A DNA stretch of 64,000 nt from Aristolochia californica (taxonomy: Eukaryota; Streptophyta; Magnoliopsida; Piperales; Aristolochiaceae). Location of the stretch: NCBI GenBank assembly GCA_029961685.1, contig JARWKL010000012.1:13941727-14005726 (forward strand), read 5' to 3'. A model generated the notes under the pieces. It made no database searches and had not been told where the DNA came from. It saw nothing but the letters and a program-made list of their open reading frames with translations. Positions within the stretch are counted from its first letter, which is position 1. Each line of letters starts with the position of its first letter. Of this stretch, positions 38,071 through 52,589 are shown in pieces. Both the position numbers and the translations under genes were made by a program.

Positions 38071-41000
38071 GCCCGTTACGCATGAAAAATCATTTTACAA
38101 TCATCTATGATTGTTAGGTCAGCTTTTTGCAAACGGGCAAAATAATGGCTTGTTTGACTCAGGTAAATATCCCACCGCATGTTCACTTCAGAATTTAATG
38201 AGCGTTTTTTTTTCTTTAAAATCTTTGGATCCAATGGGAATTTGTATCTTTAACATGTTTCAAGCATTCATATCCATTTTTAAAACATGTGTAATAGAAA
38301 TCACTTTTTGTAAAATTCCAACGTATTATGGTTGCACTAGTGGAATTTCCCAAACTCTGAAAACAAAACTTTTGTGTTCATTTGTGGTGTGTTAATAAAT
38401 TTTATTTACTTAAATTTTTAATTGATTCAAATTTTTTTCGTACATAAACTTTAAAATTTTCATTTTGTTGATATCTATTTGCCTTTTTTTTTTTTTACGG
38501 TATGAAGGGAGAGCGAAAACTCAACATTTTAATTTAAGAAAAAAGTGTACATCTAAAATGGAGATGCACAATGCAAATTTTTTCAAAGACATAATTTCAA
38601 AGAGTGTCTACAATTTTTAGGAATTGTAAGCTCCTTTTAGTTTTTATATCTCATGCTTTGCAAACGTCGGGAAAAGTGGGAGGCGGGGGATTTTTAACTT
38701 AGTGTTGACTCCCTATCCATCAGTCATTTCTTACAAAAATATAGCCCGTTACACATGATAAATCACTTTACAATCATCTATGATTGTTAGGTTAGCTTTT
38801 TGAAAACGGGTAAAATAATCGCTTGGTTGACTCAGGTAAATATACCACCGCACGTTCACTTAAGAATTTAATGAGCGTTTGTTTTTTTCTTTAAAAGCTT
38901 TAGATCCATAGCTCATTTGCATCTCAAACATGTTTGAAGCATGCATATCCATTTTTAAAGCACGTGTAGAAGAAATCTCTTTCTTGTAAAATTCCAAGCT
39001 ATGAGGGTAGAACTAGTGGAATTTCCCAAACTTGGATAACAAAACTTTTGTGTTCATTTGTGGTGTGTGAATAAATTTTCTTTACTTAAATTTTTTATTG
39101 TTTTAAATTTTTTTCCATACATAAACTCTAAAATTTTCATTTTGTTGTTATCTATTTGCCTTTTTTTTTTTTACGGTAAGAAGGGTGAGCAAAAACTCAC
39201 AATTATCATTTAAGAAAAAAGTGTACATGTAAAATGGAGATGCACAATGCACAAATTTAGAAAGAGATGATTCCAAAGAGTGTCTGTAATTTTAAGGGAT
39301 TTTAAGCTCTTTTTAGTTTTTATATCTCAGGTTTTGCAATCGTTGGGAAATGGGGGAGGCGGGGGATTTTTAACTGTGTTGACTCCCTATCCATAAGTCA
39401 TTTCTTACAAAAATATAGCCCGTTACACATTATAAATCACTTTACAATCATCTATGATTGTTAGGTCACCTTTTTGCAAACGGGCAACATAATAGCTTGT
39501 TTGACTCGGGTAAATATCCCACCGCACATTCACTAGAGAATTTTATGAGCGTTTGTTATTCTCTTTAAAAGCTTTGGATCCATAGCTCATTTGCATCTTT
39601 AACATATTTCAAGCATGCATATCCATTTTTAGAACACATGTAGAAGAAATCTCTTTCTTGTAAAATTTCAAGCTATTAGGGTTGAACTAGTGGAATTTCC
39701 CAAACTTCGATAACAAAATTTTTGTGTTCATTTGTGGTGTGTGAATAAATTTTCTTTATTTACATTTGTTATTTTTTTAATTTTTTCCATACATAAACTC
39801 CAAAATTTTCATTGTGTTGTGATCTATTAGTCTTTTTTGTATACGGGATGAAGGGAGAGAGAAAACTCAAAGTTTTAATTTAAGAAAAAAGTGTACATTT
39901 AAAATGGAGATGCACAATGCACAAATGTTGAGATTGATAATTCCAAAGAGTGTCTGCAATTTTTAGGGAATTTAAGCTCTTTTTAGTTTTTATATCTCAT
40001 GTTTTCCAATTGTCAGGAAAAGGGGGTGGCGGGGTATTTTTAACTGAGGGTTGACTCCCAATCCGTAAGTCGTTTCTTACAAAAATATAGTCTGTTTTGG
40101 GAGATAAATCACTTTACAATAATCTATGATTGTTATGTAAGCTTTTTGTAAACGGGCAAAATAATGGCTTGTTTGACACGAGTAAATATCCCACCGCACA
40201 TTCACTTGGGAATTTAATGAGCGTTTGTTATTCTCTTTAAAAGCTTTGGATCCATAGTCATTTGCATCTTTAACATGTTTCATGCATGCATAACCATTTT
40301 TAGAACACGTGTATAAGAAGTCTCTTTCTTGTAAAATTCCTTGCAATTAGGGTTGAACTACTGGAATTTCCCAAACTTGGAAAACAAAACTTTTGTGTTC
40401 ATTTGTGGTGTGTGAATAAATTTTCTACACTTACATTTGTTATTGTTTTAATTTTTTTCCATACATAAACTCTAAAATTTTCATTTTGTTGTGATCCATT
40501 TGCCTTTTTTTCTTTACGGGATGAAGGGAGGGCGAAAACTCAAAGTTTTGATTAAAGAAAAAAGTGTACATCTAAAATGGAGATGCACAATGTACAAATG
40601 TAGAGAGAGATAATTCCAAAGAGTGTTTGTAATTTTTAGGGATTGTAAGATCTTTTTAGTTTTTATATCTCAGGTTTTGCAATTGTCGGGAAAAGGGGAA
40701 GGCAGGGGATTCTTAACTGAGTGTTGACTCCCAATCCGTAACTCATTTCTTACAAAAATATAGCCCGTTACTCATGATAAATCACATTACAATCATCTAT
40801 GATTGTTAGGTCAGCTTTTTGCAACCGGGTAAAATAATGGCTTATTTGACCCGGGTAAATATCCCATCGCCCGTTCACTGGAGAATTGCGTGAGAGTTTG
40901 TTATTCTCTTTAAATGTTTTCGATCAATAGGTCATTTGCATATTTAACATGTTTGAAGCATGCATATCCATTTTTAAAACACGTGTACAAGAAATCACAT

Positions 41001-44000
41001 TCTTGTAAAATTTCAAGAGATTAGGGTTGAACTAGTGGAATTTCCCTAACTTGGATAACAAAAATTTTGTGTTCATTTTTGTTTACGGCATGAAGGGAAA
41101 ACGAAAACTCAAAGTTTTGATTTAAGAAAAAAGTGTAAATCTAAAATGGAGATGCACAATGCACAAATGTGGAGATATATATTTCCAAAGAGTGTCTGTG
41201 ATTGTTAAGGATTGCAAGCTCTTTCAATTTTTAGTTCTCAAGTTATGCAATTGTCGAGAAAAAGGGGAGGTGGGGGGATTTTTATTTGAGTGTTGACTCC
41301 CAATCTGTAAGTCATTTCTAACAAAAACATAGCCCGTTACGCATGAAAAATCACATTACAATCATCTATGATTGTTAGTCAGCTTTTTGCAAACGGGCAA
41401 AATAATGGCTTGTTTGACTCGGGTAAATATCCCACCGTACATTCACTTATGAATTTAATGAGCGTTTAATTTTTTCTTTAAAAGCTTTGGATCCATAAGT
41501 CATTTGCATCTTTAACATGTTTCAAGCATGCATATCCATATTTAAAACACGTGTAGAAGAAATTTCTTTCTTGTAAAATTTCAAGCTATTAGGGTCTAAC
41601 TAGTGGAATTTCCCAAACTTGGATAACAAAACTTTTGTGTTCATTTATGCTGTGTGAATAAATTTTTCTTACTTACATTTTTTATTGTTTTCAATTTTTT
41701 CCATACATAAACTCAAAAATTTTCATTTTTTAGTGATCTATTTGCCTTTTTTTGTTTACGACATGAAGGGAGAACGAAAACTCAAAGTTTTGATTTAAGA
41801 AATAAGTGTACATATAAAATGGAGATTCACAATGCACAAATGTAGAGAGATATATTTTCAAAGAGTGTCTGTGATTTTTAAGGATTGTAAGCTCTTTTAA
41901 GTTTTTAGTTCTCAGGTTTTGCAATCGTCTGGAAAAGGGGGAGGCGGGGGATTCTTATTTGAGTGTTGACACCCAATCCTTAAGTCATTTCTTACAAAAA
42001 TATAGCCTGTTACGCATGAAAAATCACTTTACAATCATCTATGATTGTTCGGTCAGCTTTTTGAAAACGGGCAAAATAATGGCTTGTTTGACACGGGTAA
42101 ATATCCCACCGCACGTTCACTTAAGAATTTAATGAGCATTTTTTTTTCTTCAAAAGCTTTTGATCCATAGGTCATTTGCATCTTTAACATGTTTCAAGCA
42201 TGCATATCCATTTTTAAAGCACATATAGAAGAAAACTCTTTCTTGTAAAATTGCATGCTATTAGGGTTGAACGAGTGGAATTTCCCAAACTTGGATAACA
42301 AAACTTTTGCATTCATTTGTGGTGTGTGAATTAATTTTCTTTACTTACATTTTCTATTGTTTTAAATTTTTTCCGAACATAAACTCTAAAATTTTCATTT
42401 TGTTGTTATTTATTTGCCTTTTTTTATTTTTACGGTATGAATGGAAAGCGAAAACTCAAAGTTTCGATTTAAGAAAAAAGTGTACATAAAAAATGGAGAT
42501 GCACATTGCACTTATTTAGAAAGAGATAATTCCAAAGAGTTTCTGTAATTTTTAGGGATTGTAAGCTCTTTTTAGTTTTTAAATCTCAGGTTTTGCAATC
42601 GTCGGGAAAAGGGGGAGGCGCGGGATTTTTAACTGAGTGTTGACTCCCTATGCATAAGTCATTTCTTACAAAAATATAGCCCGTTACACATGATAAATCA
42701 CATTACATTCATCTATGATTGTTACGTCAGCTTTTTGCAAACGGGCAAAATAATGGCTTGTTTGACTTGGGTAAATATCTCACCGCACGTTCACCTAAGA
42801 ATTTATGAGCGTTTGTTTTTTTGTTTAAAAGCTTTGGATCCATAGGTCATTTGCATCATTAACATGTTTCAAACATGCATATCAATTTTTAAAACACGTG
42901 TAGAAGAAATCTCTTCCTTCTAAAATTCCAAGCTATTAGGGTTGAACTTCTGGAATTTGCCAAACTTGGATAACAAAGCTTTGTGTTCATTTGTTTGGTG
43001 TGTGAATAAATTTTCTTTACTTACATTTTCTATTTTTTAAAATTTTTTCCATACATAAACTCTAAAATTTTCATTTTATTGTGATCTATTTGCCTTTTTT
43101 GTTTACGGGATAATGGGAGAGAGAAAACTCAATGTTTTGATTTAAGAAAAAAGTGTTCATCTAAAATGGAGATGCACAATGCACAAATGTAGAGAGAGAT
43201 AATTTCAAAGAGTGCCTGTAAATTTTAGGGAATTTAAGCTCTTTTTAGTTTTTATAACTCAGGTTATGCAATCGTTGGGAAAAGGGGGAGGTGGGGGGAT
43301 TTTTATTTGAATGTTGACACCCAATCCGTAAGTCATTTCTTGCAAAAATATAGCCCGTTACGCATGAAAAATCACCTTACAATCATCTATGATTGTTAGG
43401 TCAGCTTTTTGCAAACGGACAAAATAATGGCTTGTATGACACGAGTAAATATCCCACCGCACGTTCACCTGAGAATTTAATGAGCGTTTTTTTTTTCTTT
43501 AAAAGCTTTGGATCCATAGGTCATTTGCATCTTTAACATGTTTCAAACTTGCATATCCATTTTTAAAACACGTGTAGAAGAAATCTCTTTCTTGTAAAAT
43601 TCCAAGCTATTAGGGTTGAACTAGTGGAATTTCCCAAACTTGGATAACAAAACTTTTCTGTTCATTTGTGGTGTGTGAATAAATTTTCTTTACTTACATT
43701 TTTTATTCTTTTAAACATTTTCCATACATAAACTCTAAAAATTTCATTTTGTTGTGATCTATTTGCCTTTTTTGTTTACGGGATGAAGGGAGAGAGAAAA
43801 CTCAAAGTTTTGATTTAAGAAAAAAGTGTACAATTATAATGGAGACGCAGAATGCACAAATGTGGAGAGAGATAATTTCAAAGAGAGTCTGTAATTTTTA
43901 GGGAATTTAAGCTCTTTTTAGTTTTTATATCTCAGGTTTTGCAATCGTCGAGAAAAGGGGAGGCGCGGTATTTTTAACTGAGTGTTGACTCCCAATCCGT

Positions 44001-44695
44001 GAGTCGTTTCTTACAAAAATATAGCCCATTGCGGCTGATAAATCACTTTACAATCATCTATGATTGTTAGGAAAGCTTTTCGTAAACGAGTAAAATAATG
44101 GCATGTTTGACTCGGGTAAATATCCCACCGCACGTTCACTTGAGAATTTAATGAGCGTTTCTTATTCGCTTTAAAAGCTTTGGATCCATAGGTGATTTGC
44201 ATCTTTAACATGTTTCAAGCATGCATATCTATTTTTAAAACACGTGTAGAAGAAATCTCTTTATAGTAAAATTCCTTTCAATTAGGGTTGAACTACTGGA
44301 ATTTCGTAAACTTGGAAAACAAAACTTTTGTGTTCATTTGTGGTGTGTGAATAAATTTTCTATACTTACATTTGTTATTATTTTAATTTTTTTCCATACA
44401 TTAACTCTAAAATTTTATTTTCCTGTGATCTGTTTGCCTTTTTTTGTTGACGGGATGAATGGAGTGCGAAAACTCAAAGTTTTGATTAAAGAAAAAGAGT
44501 ACATCTAAAATTGAGATGGACAATGCACAAATGTAGAGAGAGATAATTCGAAAGAGTGTTTGTAATTTTTCGGGATTGCAAGATCTTTTTAGTTTTTATA
44601 TCTCAGGTTTTGCAATCGTCGGGATAAAGGGGAGGCGGGGAATTTTTAACTAAGTGTTGACTCCCAATCCATAACTCATTTCTTACAAAAATATA
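38071..44695 (+). repeat. Array block rich in class 2 units
   Basis: Landmarks are at 38,227, 38,902 (agatcc), 39,576, 40,248, 40,921 (cgatca), 41,489, 42,161, 42,836, 43,510 and 44,182. Classes are 2, 2, 3-like, 4, 1, 2/1, 2, 2/3, 2/3, 4. Consecutive class 2 fronts at 38,227 and 38,902, and again from 41,489 to 43,510, show local monomer-level amplification rather than tetramer-level amplification. The 40,921 to 41,489 spacing is only 568 bp because of a deletion near 41,072. Confidence 0.62.
41064..41085 (+). other. Deletion junction (~104 bp lost)
   Basis: gttcatttttgtttacggc joins the gttcatttgtggtg motif to ttttttgtttacggc. The whole T-rich middle, including ccatacataaactc, is lost. Spacing is 568 bp, one of the shortest near-complete units. 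Confidence 0.85.
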
Positions 44696-45096
44696 GCTTG
44701 TTACTCATGATAATTCACATTACAATCATCTATGATTGTTAGGTTAGCTTTTTGCAAATGGGCAAAATAATGGCTTGTATGACTCGGGTAAATATCCCAC
44801 CGCACGGTCACTAGAGAATTTACTGAGAGTTTGATATTATAATTAAAAGCTTTGGATCAATAGGTCATTTTCATCTTTAAAATGTTTCAGGCATGCATAT
44901 CCATTTTTAAAGCACGTGTAGAAGAAATCTCTTTCTTGTAAAATTTCAAGCTATTAGGGTTGAACTAGTGGAATTTCCCAAACTAGGATAACAAAAATTT
45001 TGTGTTCATTTGTGGTGTATCAATAAATTTTATTTACTTACATTTTTTATTGTTTTAATTTTTTTCCATTCATAAACTCTTATATTTTCATTTTGT

Positions 45097-45116
45097 TGTG
45101 ATCTATTGTGATCTAT
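45097..45116 (+). repeat. 10-bp direct duplication (tgtgatctat twice)
   Basis: tgtgatctat is repeated without a spacer within the T-rich middle of the 44,854 unit. Other units have a single copy before ttgcc. It is a private small slippage. Confidence 0.93.
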
Positions 45117-45239
45117 TTGCCTTTTTTTGTTTTTGGCATGAAGGGAGAACGAAAACTCAAAGTTTTGATTTAAGAAAAAAATGTACATCTAAAATAGAGA
45201 TGCACAATGCACAAATTTAGAGAGATATGTTTCCAAAGA

Positions 45240-47420
45240 GTGTCTGTGATTTTTAAGGATTGTAAGCTCTTTTTAGATTTTAGTTTGCAGGTTTTACAAT
45301 TGTCGGGAAAAGGGGGAGGCGGGGTATTTTTAACTGAATGTTGACTCCCAATCCTTAAGTCGTTTCTTACAAAAAAATATAACCCTTTTACGGCTGATAA
45401 ATCACTTTACAATCATCTATGATTGTTAGGTATGCTTTTTATAAACGAGCAAAATAATGGCTAGTTTGACTCGGGTAAATATCTCACCGCACGTTCACTT
45501 GAGAATTTAGTGAGCGTTTGTTATTCTCTTTAAAAGCTTTGGATACATAGGTCATTTGCATCTTTAACATGTTTCAAGCATGCATATCCATTTTTAAAAC
45601 ACGTGTAGAAGAAATCTTTATCATGTAAAATTCCTTGCAATTAGGGTTGACCTACAGGAATTTCCCAAACTTGGAAAAAAAAACTTTTGCGTTCATTTGT
45701 GGCGTGTGAATAAATTTTCTGTACTTACATTTGTCATTGTTTTAATTTTTTTCCATACATAAACTCTAAAATTTTCATTTTGTTGTGATCTATTTGCCTT
45801 TTTTTGTTTATAGGATGAAGGGAGTACGAAAACTCAAAATTTTGATTAAAGAAAAATGTGTACATCTAAAATGGAGATGCACAATGCACAAATGTTGAGA
45901 GAGATAATTCCAAAGAGTTTTTGTAATTTGTAGGGACTGGAAGATCTTTTTAGTTTTTATATCTCAGGTTTTGCAATCATCGGGAAAACGGGGAGACGCG
46001 GGATTTTTAACTGTGTGTTGACTCCCAATCCGTAACTCATTTCTTACAAAAATATAGCCCGTTACTCATGATAAATCACAATACAATCATCTATGGTTGT
46101 TAGGTCAGCTTTTTGCAAACGGGCAAAATAATGGCTTGTTTGACTCGGGTAAATATCCCACCGCACGTTCACTCGAGAATTTAATCAGATTTTGTTATTC
46201 TCTTTAAAAGCTTTGGATCAATAGGGAATTTGCATCTTTAACATGTTTCAACCATGCATATCCATTTTTAAAACACGGGTAGAAGAAATCACTTTCTTGT
46301 AAAATTTCAAGCAATTAGGGTTGATCTAGTGGAATTTCCCAAACTTGGATAACAAAAATTTTGTGTTCCATTGTTGTGTGTGAATAAATTTTCTTTACTT
46401 ACATTTGTTATTGTTTTAATTTTTTTCCATACATAAACTCTAATATTTTCATTTTGTTGTGATCTATATTTGCCTTTTTTTATTTACGGCATGAAGGGAG
46501 AACGAAAACTCAAAGTTTTGATTTAAGAAAAAGTGTACATCTCAAATGGAGATGCACAATGAACAAATTTAGAAAGATATATTTCCATAGTGTGTCTGAG
46601 ATTTTTAAGGATTATAAGCTCTTTTCAGTTTTTAGTTCTCAGGTTTTGCAATCGTCGAGAAAAGGGGGAGGCGGGAAATTTTTATTTGAGTGTTGACTCC
46701 CAATCTATAAGTCACTTCTAACAAAACTATAGCCCGTTACACATGTAAATCACTTTACAACCATCAATGATTGTTAGGTCAACTTTTTGCAAACAGGCAA
46801 AATAAGTGTTTGACTCGGGTAAATATCCCACCGCACTTTCACTAGAGAATTTAATGAGAGTTTTTTATTATCTTTAAAAGCTTTGGATGAATAGGTCATT
46901 TGCATCTTTAACATGTTTCAACCATGCATATCCATTTTTAAAACATGTGTAGAAGAAATCTCTTTCTTGTAAAATTCCAAGCTATTAGGGTTGAACTAGT
47001 GGAATTTCCCAAACTTGGATAAAAAAACTTTTGTGTTCATTTGTGGTGTGTGAATAAATTTTCTTGACTTACATTTGTTGTTGTTTTAATTTTTCTCCAT
47101 ACATAAACTGTAATATTTTCATTTTGCTGTGATCTATTTGTCTTTTTTTTGTTTAGTGCATGAAGGGAGAACGAAAACTCCATGTTTTCAATTAAGAAAA
47201 AAAATTTCATCTAAAATAGAGATGCACAATGCACAAATGTAGAGAGATATATATTTCCAAAGAGTGTCCATGATTTTTAAGGATTGTAAGCTCTTTTCAG
47301 TTTTTAGTTCTCAGGTTTTGCTATCGTCGGGAAAAGAGGGAGGCGGGGGATTTTTATTTGAGTGTTGTCTCCCAATCCGTAAGTCATTTCAAACAAAAAT
47401 ATAACCCGTTATGCATTAAA
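45240..47420 (+). repeat. 7.33-kb-spaced duplication, copy 1
   Basis: Colinear with 52,590-54,755. Matching private marks are: ggggtatttttaac at 45,321 and 52,674; aatggctagtttga near 45,460 and 52,803; ggcgtgtgaataaa at 45,701 and 53,034; ttaatcagattttgtta at 46,181 and 53,514; cacgggtagaagaaatc; gtgttccattg; gtgtctgagatttttaag at about 46,591 and 53,922; and gttttgctatc near 47,331 and 54,645. Offsets run from 7,353 to 7,331, changing at small indels. Divergence is greater than for the 9,215-bp pair, so this event looks older. Confidence 0.8.
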
Positions 47421-50400
47421 AATTACTTTACAATCATCTATGATTGTTAGGTCAACTTTTTGCAAACGGGCAAAATAATGGCTTGTTTAACTCGGGTAAA
47501 TATCCCACCGCACGTTCACTTAAGAATTTAATGAGCGTTTATTTTTTTCTTTAAAAGCTTGGGATCCTTAGGTCATTTGCATCTTTAACACGTTTCAAGC
47601 ATGCATATCCATTTTTAAAACACGTGTAGAAGAAATCTCTTTCTTGTAAAATTCCAAGCTATTAGGGTTGAACTAGTGGAATTTCCCAAACTTGGATAAC
47701 AAGACTTTTGTGTTCATTTGTGGTGTGTGAATAAATTTTATTAACTTAAATTTTTATTGTTTTAAATTTTTTCCATACATAAACTCTAAAATTTTTATTT
47801 TGTTGTTATCTATTTGCCTTTTTTTTTGTCGGTGTGAAGGGAGAGCGAAAACTCAAAATTTTGATTTAAGAAAAAAGTATTCATCTAAAATGGAGATGCA
47901 CAATGCACAAATTTAGAAAGAGATAATTCCAACGAGTGTCTGTAATTTTGAGGTATTGTAAGCTCTTGCTAGTTTTTATATCACAGGTTTTGATGTCGTC
48001 GGGAAAAAGGGGAGGCGGGGGATTTTTAACTCAGTGTTGACTCCCTATCTATAAGTCATATCTTACAAAAATATAGCCCGTTACACATGATAAATCACTT
48101 TACAATCATCTATGATAATTAGGTCAACTTTTTGCAAACGGGCAAAATAATGGCTTCTTTGACTCGGGCAAATATCCCACCGCACGTTCACTTGTGAATT
48201 TAATGAGCATTTGTTATTCACTTTAAAAGCTTTGGATCCATAGGTCATTTGCATCCTTAACATGTTTCAAGATTGCATATCCATTTTTAAAACACGTGTA
48301 GAAGAAATCTCTTTCTTGTAAAATTTCAAGCTATTAGGATTGAACTAGTGGAAGTTCCCAAACTCGGATTAAAAATTTTTTTTGTTCATTTGTGGTGTGT
48401 GAATAAATATTCTTTACTTACATTTGTTATTGTTTTAATTTTTTTTCCATACATAAACTCTAATATTTTCAATTTGCTGTGATCTACTTGCGAGTTTTTG
48501 TTTACGGCATGAAGAGAGAACGAAAACTCAAAGTTTTGATAGAAGAAAAAAGTGTTCATCTAAAATGGAGATGCACATTGCACAAACGTAGAGAGATATA
48601 TTTCCAATGAGTGTCTGAGATTTTTAAGGATTATAAGGTCTTTTCAGTTTTTAGTTCTCAGGTTTTGCAATCGTCGGGAAAAATGGGAGGCGGGGGATTT
48701 TTATTTGAGTGTTGACTCCCAATCTGTAAGTCATTTCTTAAAAAACTATAGCCCGTTACACATGAATAATCACATTACATGATTGTTAGGTCAGCTTTTT
48801 GCAAACGGGCAAAATTATGACTTGTTTAACTCGGGTAAATATCCCACCGCACGTTCACTAGAGAATTTAGTGAGAGTTTGTTATTCTCTTTAAAAGCTTT
48901 GGATCAATAGGTCATTTGCATCTTTAACATGTTTCAAACTTGCATATCCATTTTTAAAACACGTGTAGAAGAAATCTCTTTCTTATAAAATTCCAAGCTA
49001 TTAGGGTTGAACTAGTGGAATTTCCCAAACTTGGATAACAAAACTTTTGTGTTCATTTGTGGTGTGTGAATAAATTTTCTTTACTTACTTTTGTTGTTGT
49101 TTTAATTTTTTTCCATACATAAACTCTAATATTTTCATTTTGTTGTGATTTATTTGTCTTTTTTTGTTTAAGGCATGAAGGGAGAACGAAAACTCCATGT
49201 GTTGATTTAAGGTAAAAGTGTACATCTAAAATGGAGATGCACAATGCAAAAATGTAGAGAGATATATTTCAAAAGAGTGTCTTTGATTTTTAAGGATTGT
49301 AAGCTCTTTTCAGTTTATAGTTCTCAGGTTTTGCAATCTTTGAGAAAAGGGGGAGGCGGGGGATTTTTATTTGAGTGTTGACTCCCAATCCGTAAGTCAT
49401 TTCTTACAAAAATATAGCCCGTTATGCATGAGTAATCACTTTACAATAATCTATGATTGTAAGGTTAGCTTTTTCCAAAAAGGCAAAATAATGGCTTGTT
49501 GGACTCGGGTAAATATCCCACCGCACGTTCACTTAAGAATTTAATGTGCATTTGTTTTTTTGTTTAAATGCTTTGGATCCATAAGTCATTTGCATATTTA
49601 ACATGTTTCAATCATGCATATCCATTTTTAAAACACGTGTAGAAGAAATCTCTTGCCTTTTAAATTCCAAGCAATTAGGGTTGAACTAGTGGAATTTCCC
49701 AAACTCGGATAACAAAACTTTTGTGTTCATTTGTTGTGTGTGAATAAATTTTATTTACTTACATTTTTTTTTGTTTTACATTTTTTCCATACAGAAACTC
49801 TAAAATTTTCTTTTTGTTGTTATCTATTTACCTTCTTTTTTTTTTTACGATACGAAGGCAGAGCGAAAACTCAAATTTTTTATTTAAGAAAAAAGTGTAC
49901 ATTAAAAATGGAGATGCACAATGCAAAAATTTTGAAAGAAATAATTCCAAAGAGTGCCTATAATTTTTAAGGATTGAAAGCTCTTTTTAGTTTTTATATC
50001 TCAGGTTTTGCAATCGTCGGGAAAAGGGGGAGGCGGGGGATATTTAACTGAGTGCTCACTCCCTATCCATAAGTCATTTCTTACAAAAATATAACTCGTT
50101 AGACTTGATAAATCACTTTACAATCATCTATTGCTGTTAGGTTAGCTTTTTGCAAATGGGAAAAATAATGGCTTGTTTGACTCCGGTAAATATCCCACCG
50201 CACGTTCACTTAAGAATTTAATGAGCGTTTGTTTTTTTCTTTAAAAGCTTTGGATCCATAGGTCATTTGCATCTTTAACATGTTTCAAGCATGCATATCC
50301 ATTTTTAAAACATGTGTAGAAGAAATCTCTTTCTTGTAAAATTCCAAGCTATTAGGGTTGAACTAGTGGAATTTCCCAAACTTGGATATCAAAAATTTTG

Positions 50401-52237
50401 TGTTCATTTGTGGTGTGTGAATAAATTTATTTACTTAAATTTTTTAATGTTTGAAATTTTTTCCATACATAAACTCTAAAATATTCATTTTGTTGTTATC
50501 TATTTGCGTTTTTTTTCTCGGTATGAAGGGAGAGCGAAAACTCAAAATTTTGATTTAAGAAAAAAGTGTTCATCTAAAATGGAGATGCACAATGCACAAA
50601 TTTAAAAAGAGAGAATTCCAAAGAATGTCTGTAATTTTTAGGGATTGTAAGCTCTTTTTAGTTTTTACATCTCAGGTTTTGCAATCTTCAGGAAAAGGGG
50701 GAGGCGGGGGATTTTTAACTGAGTGTTGACTCCCTATCCTTAAGTCATTTCTTACAAAAATATAGCCCGTTACACATGATAAATCACTTTACAATCATCT
50801 ACAATTTTTAGATCAGGTTTTTGCAAACGGGCAAAATAATGGCTTGTTTGACTTGGGTAAATATCCCACCACACGTTTACTTGTGAATTTAATGAGCGTT
50901 TGTTATTCTCTTTAAAAGCTTTGGATCCATAGGTCATTTGCATCTTTAACATGTTTCAAGCTTGCATATCCATTTTTAAAACATGTGTAGAAGAAATCTC
51001 TTTCTTGTAAAATTCCAAGCTATTAGGGTTGAACTAGTGGAATTTCCCAAACTTGGATAACAAAACTTTTGTGTTCATTTGTGGTGTGTGAATAAATTTT
51101 CTTTACATACATTTGTTATTGTTTTAATTTTTTCCATACATAAACTCTAAAATTTTCATTTTGTTGTGATCTATTTGCCTTTTTTGTTTAGGGGATGAAG
51201 GGAGATGGAAAACTCCAAGTTTTGATTTAAGAAAAAAGTGTACATTTAAAATGGAGACGCACAATGCACAAATGTAGAGATAGATAATTCCTAAGAATGT
51301 CTGTAATTTTTAGGGAATTTAAGCTCTCTTTAGTTTTTATATCTCAGGTTTAGAAATTGTCGGGAAAAGGGGGAGGCGGGGTAGTTTTAACTGAGTGTTG
51401 ACTCCCAATCCTTAAGTCGTTTCTTTCAAAATTATAGCTCGTTACGGCTGGTAAATCACTTTACAATCATCTATGATTGTTAGGTAAGCTTTTTGTAAGC
51501 GGGCAAAATAATGGCTTGTTTCACTTGTGTAAATATCCCACTGCACATTCCCTTGAGAATTTAATGAGCGTTTTTTATTCTCTCTAAAATCTTTGGATCC
51601 ATAGGTCATTTGCATCTTTAACATGTTTCAAGCATGCATATCCATTTTTAAAACACGTGTAGAACAAATCTCTTTCTTGTAAAATTCCTTGCAATTAGGG
51701 TTGAACTACTGGAAGTTCAAAAACTTGGAAAACAAAACTTTTGTGTTCATTTGTGGTGTGTGAATAAATTTTATATACTTACATTTTTTATTGTTTTAAT
51801 TTTTTCCATACTTAAACTCTAAAATTTTCATTTTGTTGTGATTTGTTAGCCTTTTTTTGTTTACTGGATGAAGGGAGTGCGAAAACTCAAAGTTTTGATT
51901 AAAGAAAAAGTGTACATAAAAAATGGAGTTGCACAATGCACAAATGTAGATAGAGATAATTCCAAAGAGTGTTTGTAATTTTTAGGGATTGTAAGATCTT
52001 TTTATTTTTTATATCTCAGGTTTTGCAATCGTCGGGAAAAGAGGGAGGCCGGGGATTTTTAACTGAGTGTTGACTCCCAATGCGTAACTCATTTCTTAGA
52101 AAAATATAGGCCGTTACTCATGATAAATCACATTACAATCATCTATGATTGTTAGGTCAGCTTTTTGCAAACGGGAAAAATAATGGCTTGTTTGACTCGG
52201 GTAAATATCCCACTGCACGTTCACTAGAGAATTTAAT

Positions 52238-52256
52238 GAGAGTGATGTTTCAGGCA
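52238..52256 (+). other. Deletion junction removing the landmark (~52 bp lost)
   Basis: aatgagagtgatgtttcagg joins the class 1 gagagtttg motif to catgtttcaagc, so this unit lacks both restriction sites. Flanking landmarks are 1,292 bp apart. Confidence 0.83.
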
Positions 52257-52589
52257 TGCATATCCATTTTTAAAACACATGTAGAAGAAATCTCTTTCTT
52301 GTAAAATTTCAAGCTATTAGGATTGAACTAGTGGAATTTCCCAAACTTGGATAACAAAAATTTGTTGTTCATTTGTGGTGTATGAATAAATTTTCTTTAC
52401 TTACATTTGTTATTGTTTTATTTTTTTTCTATATATAAACTCTTATATTTTCATTTTGTTGTGATCTATTTGCCTTTTTTTGTTTACGACATGAAGGGAG
52501 AATGAAAACTCAAAGTTTTTATTAAAGAAAAAAGTGTACATCTAAAATGGAGATGCACAATGCACAAATTTAGAGAAATATATTTCCAA

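Larger units (their letters stand above)
44696..52108 (+). repeat. Array block containing duplication copy C1
   Basis: Landmarks are at 44,854, 45,541 (ggatac), 46,215, 46,885 (ggatga), 47,562, 48,234, 48,901, 49,575, 50,252, 50,923 and 51,595. Classes are 1/3, 4, 1, 1, 2, 3/1, 1, 2, 2, 3, 4. A local trimer of about 2,015 bp links 46.2-47.5 kb to 48.2-49.5 kb: both carry tatttgtct and gaacgaaaactccatg, at 47,171 and 49,186. Confidence 0.62.
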
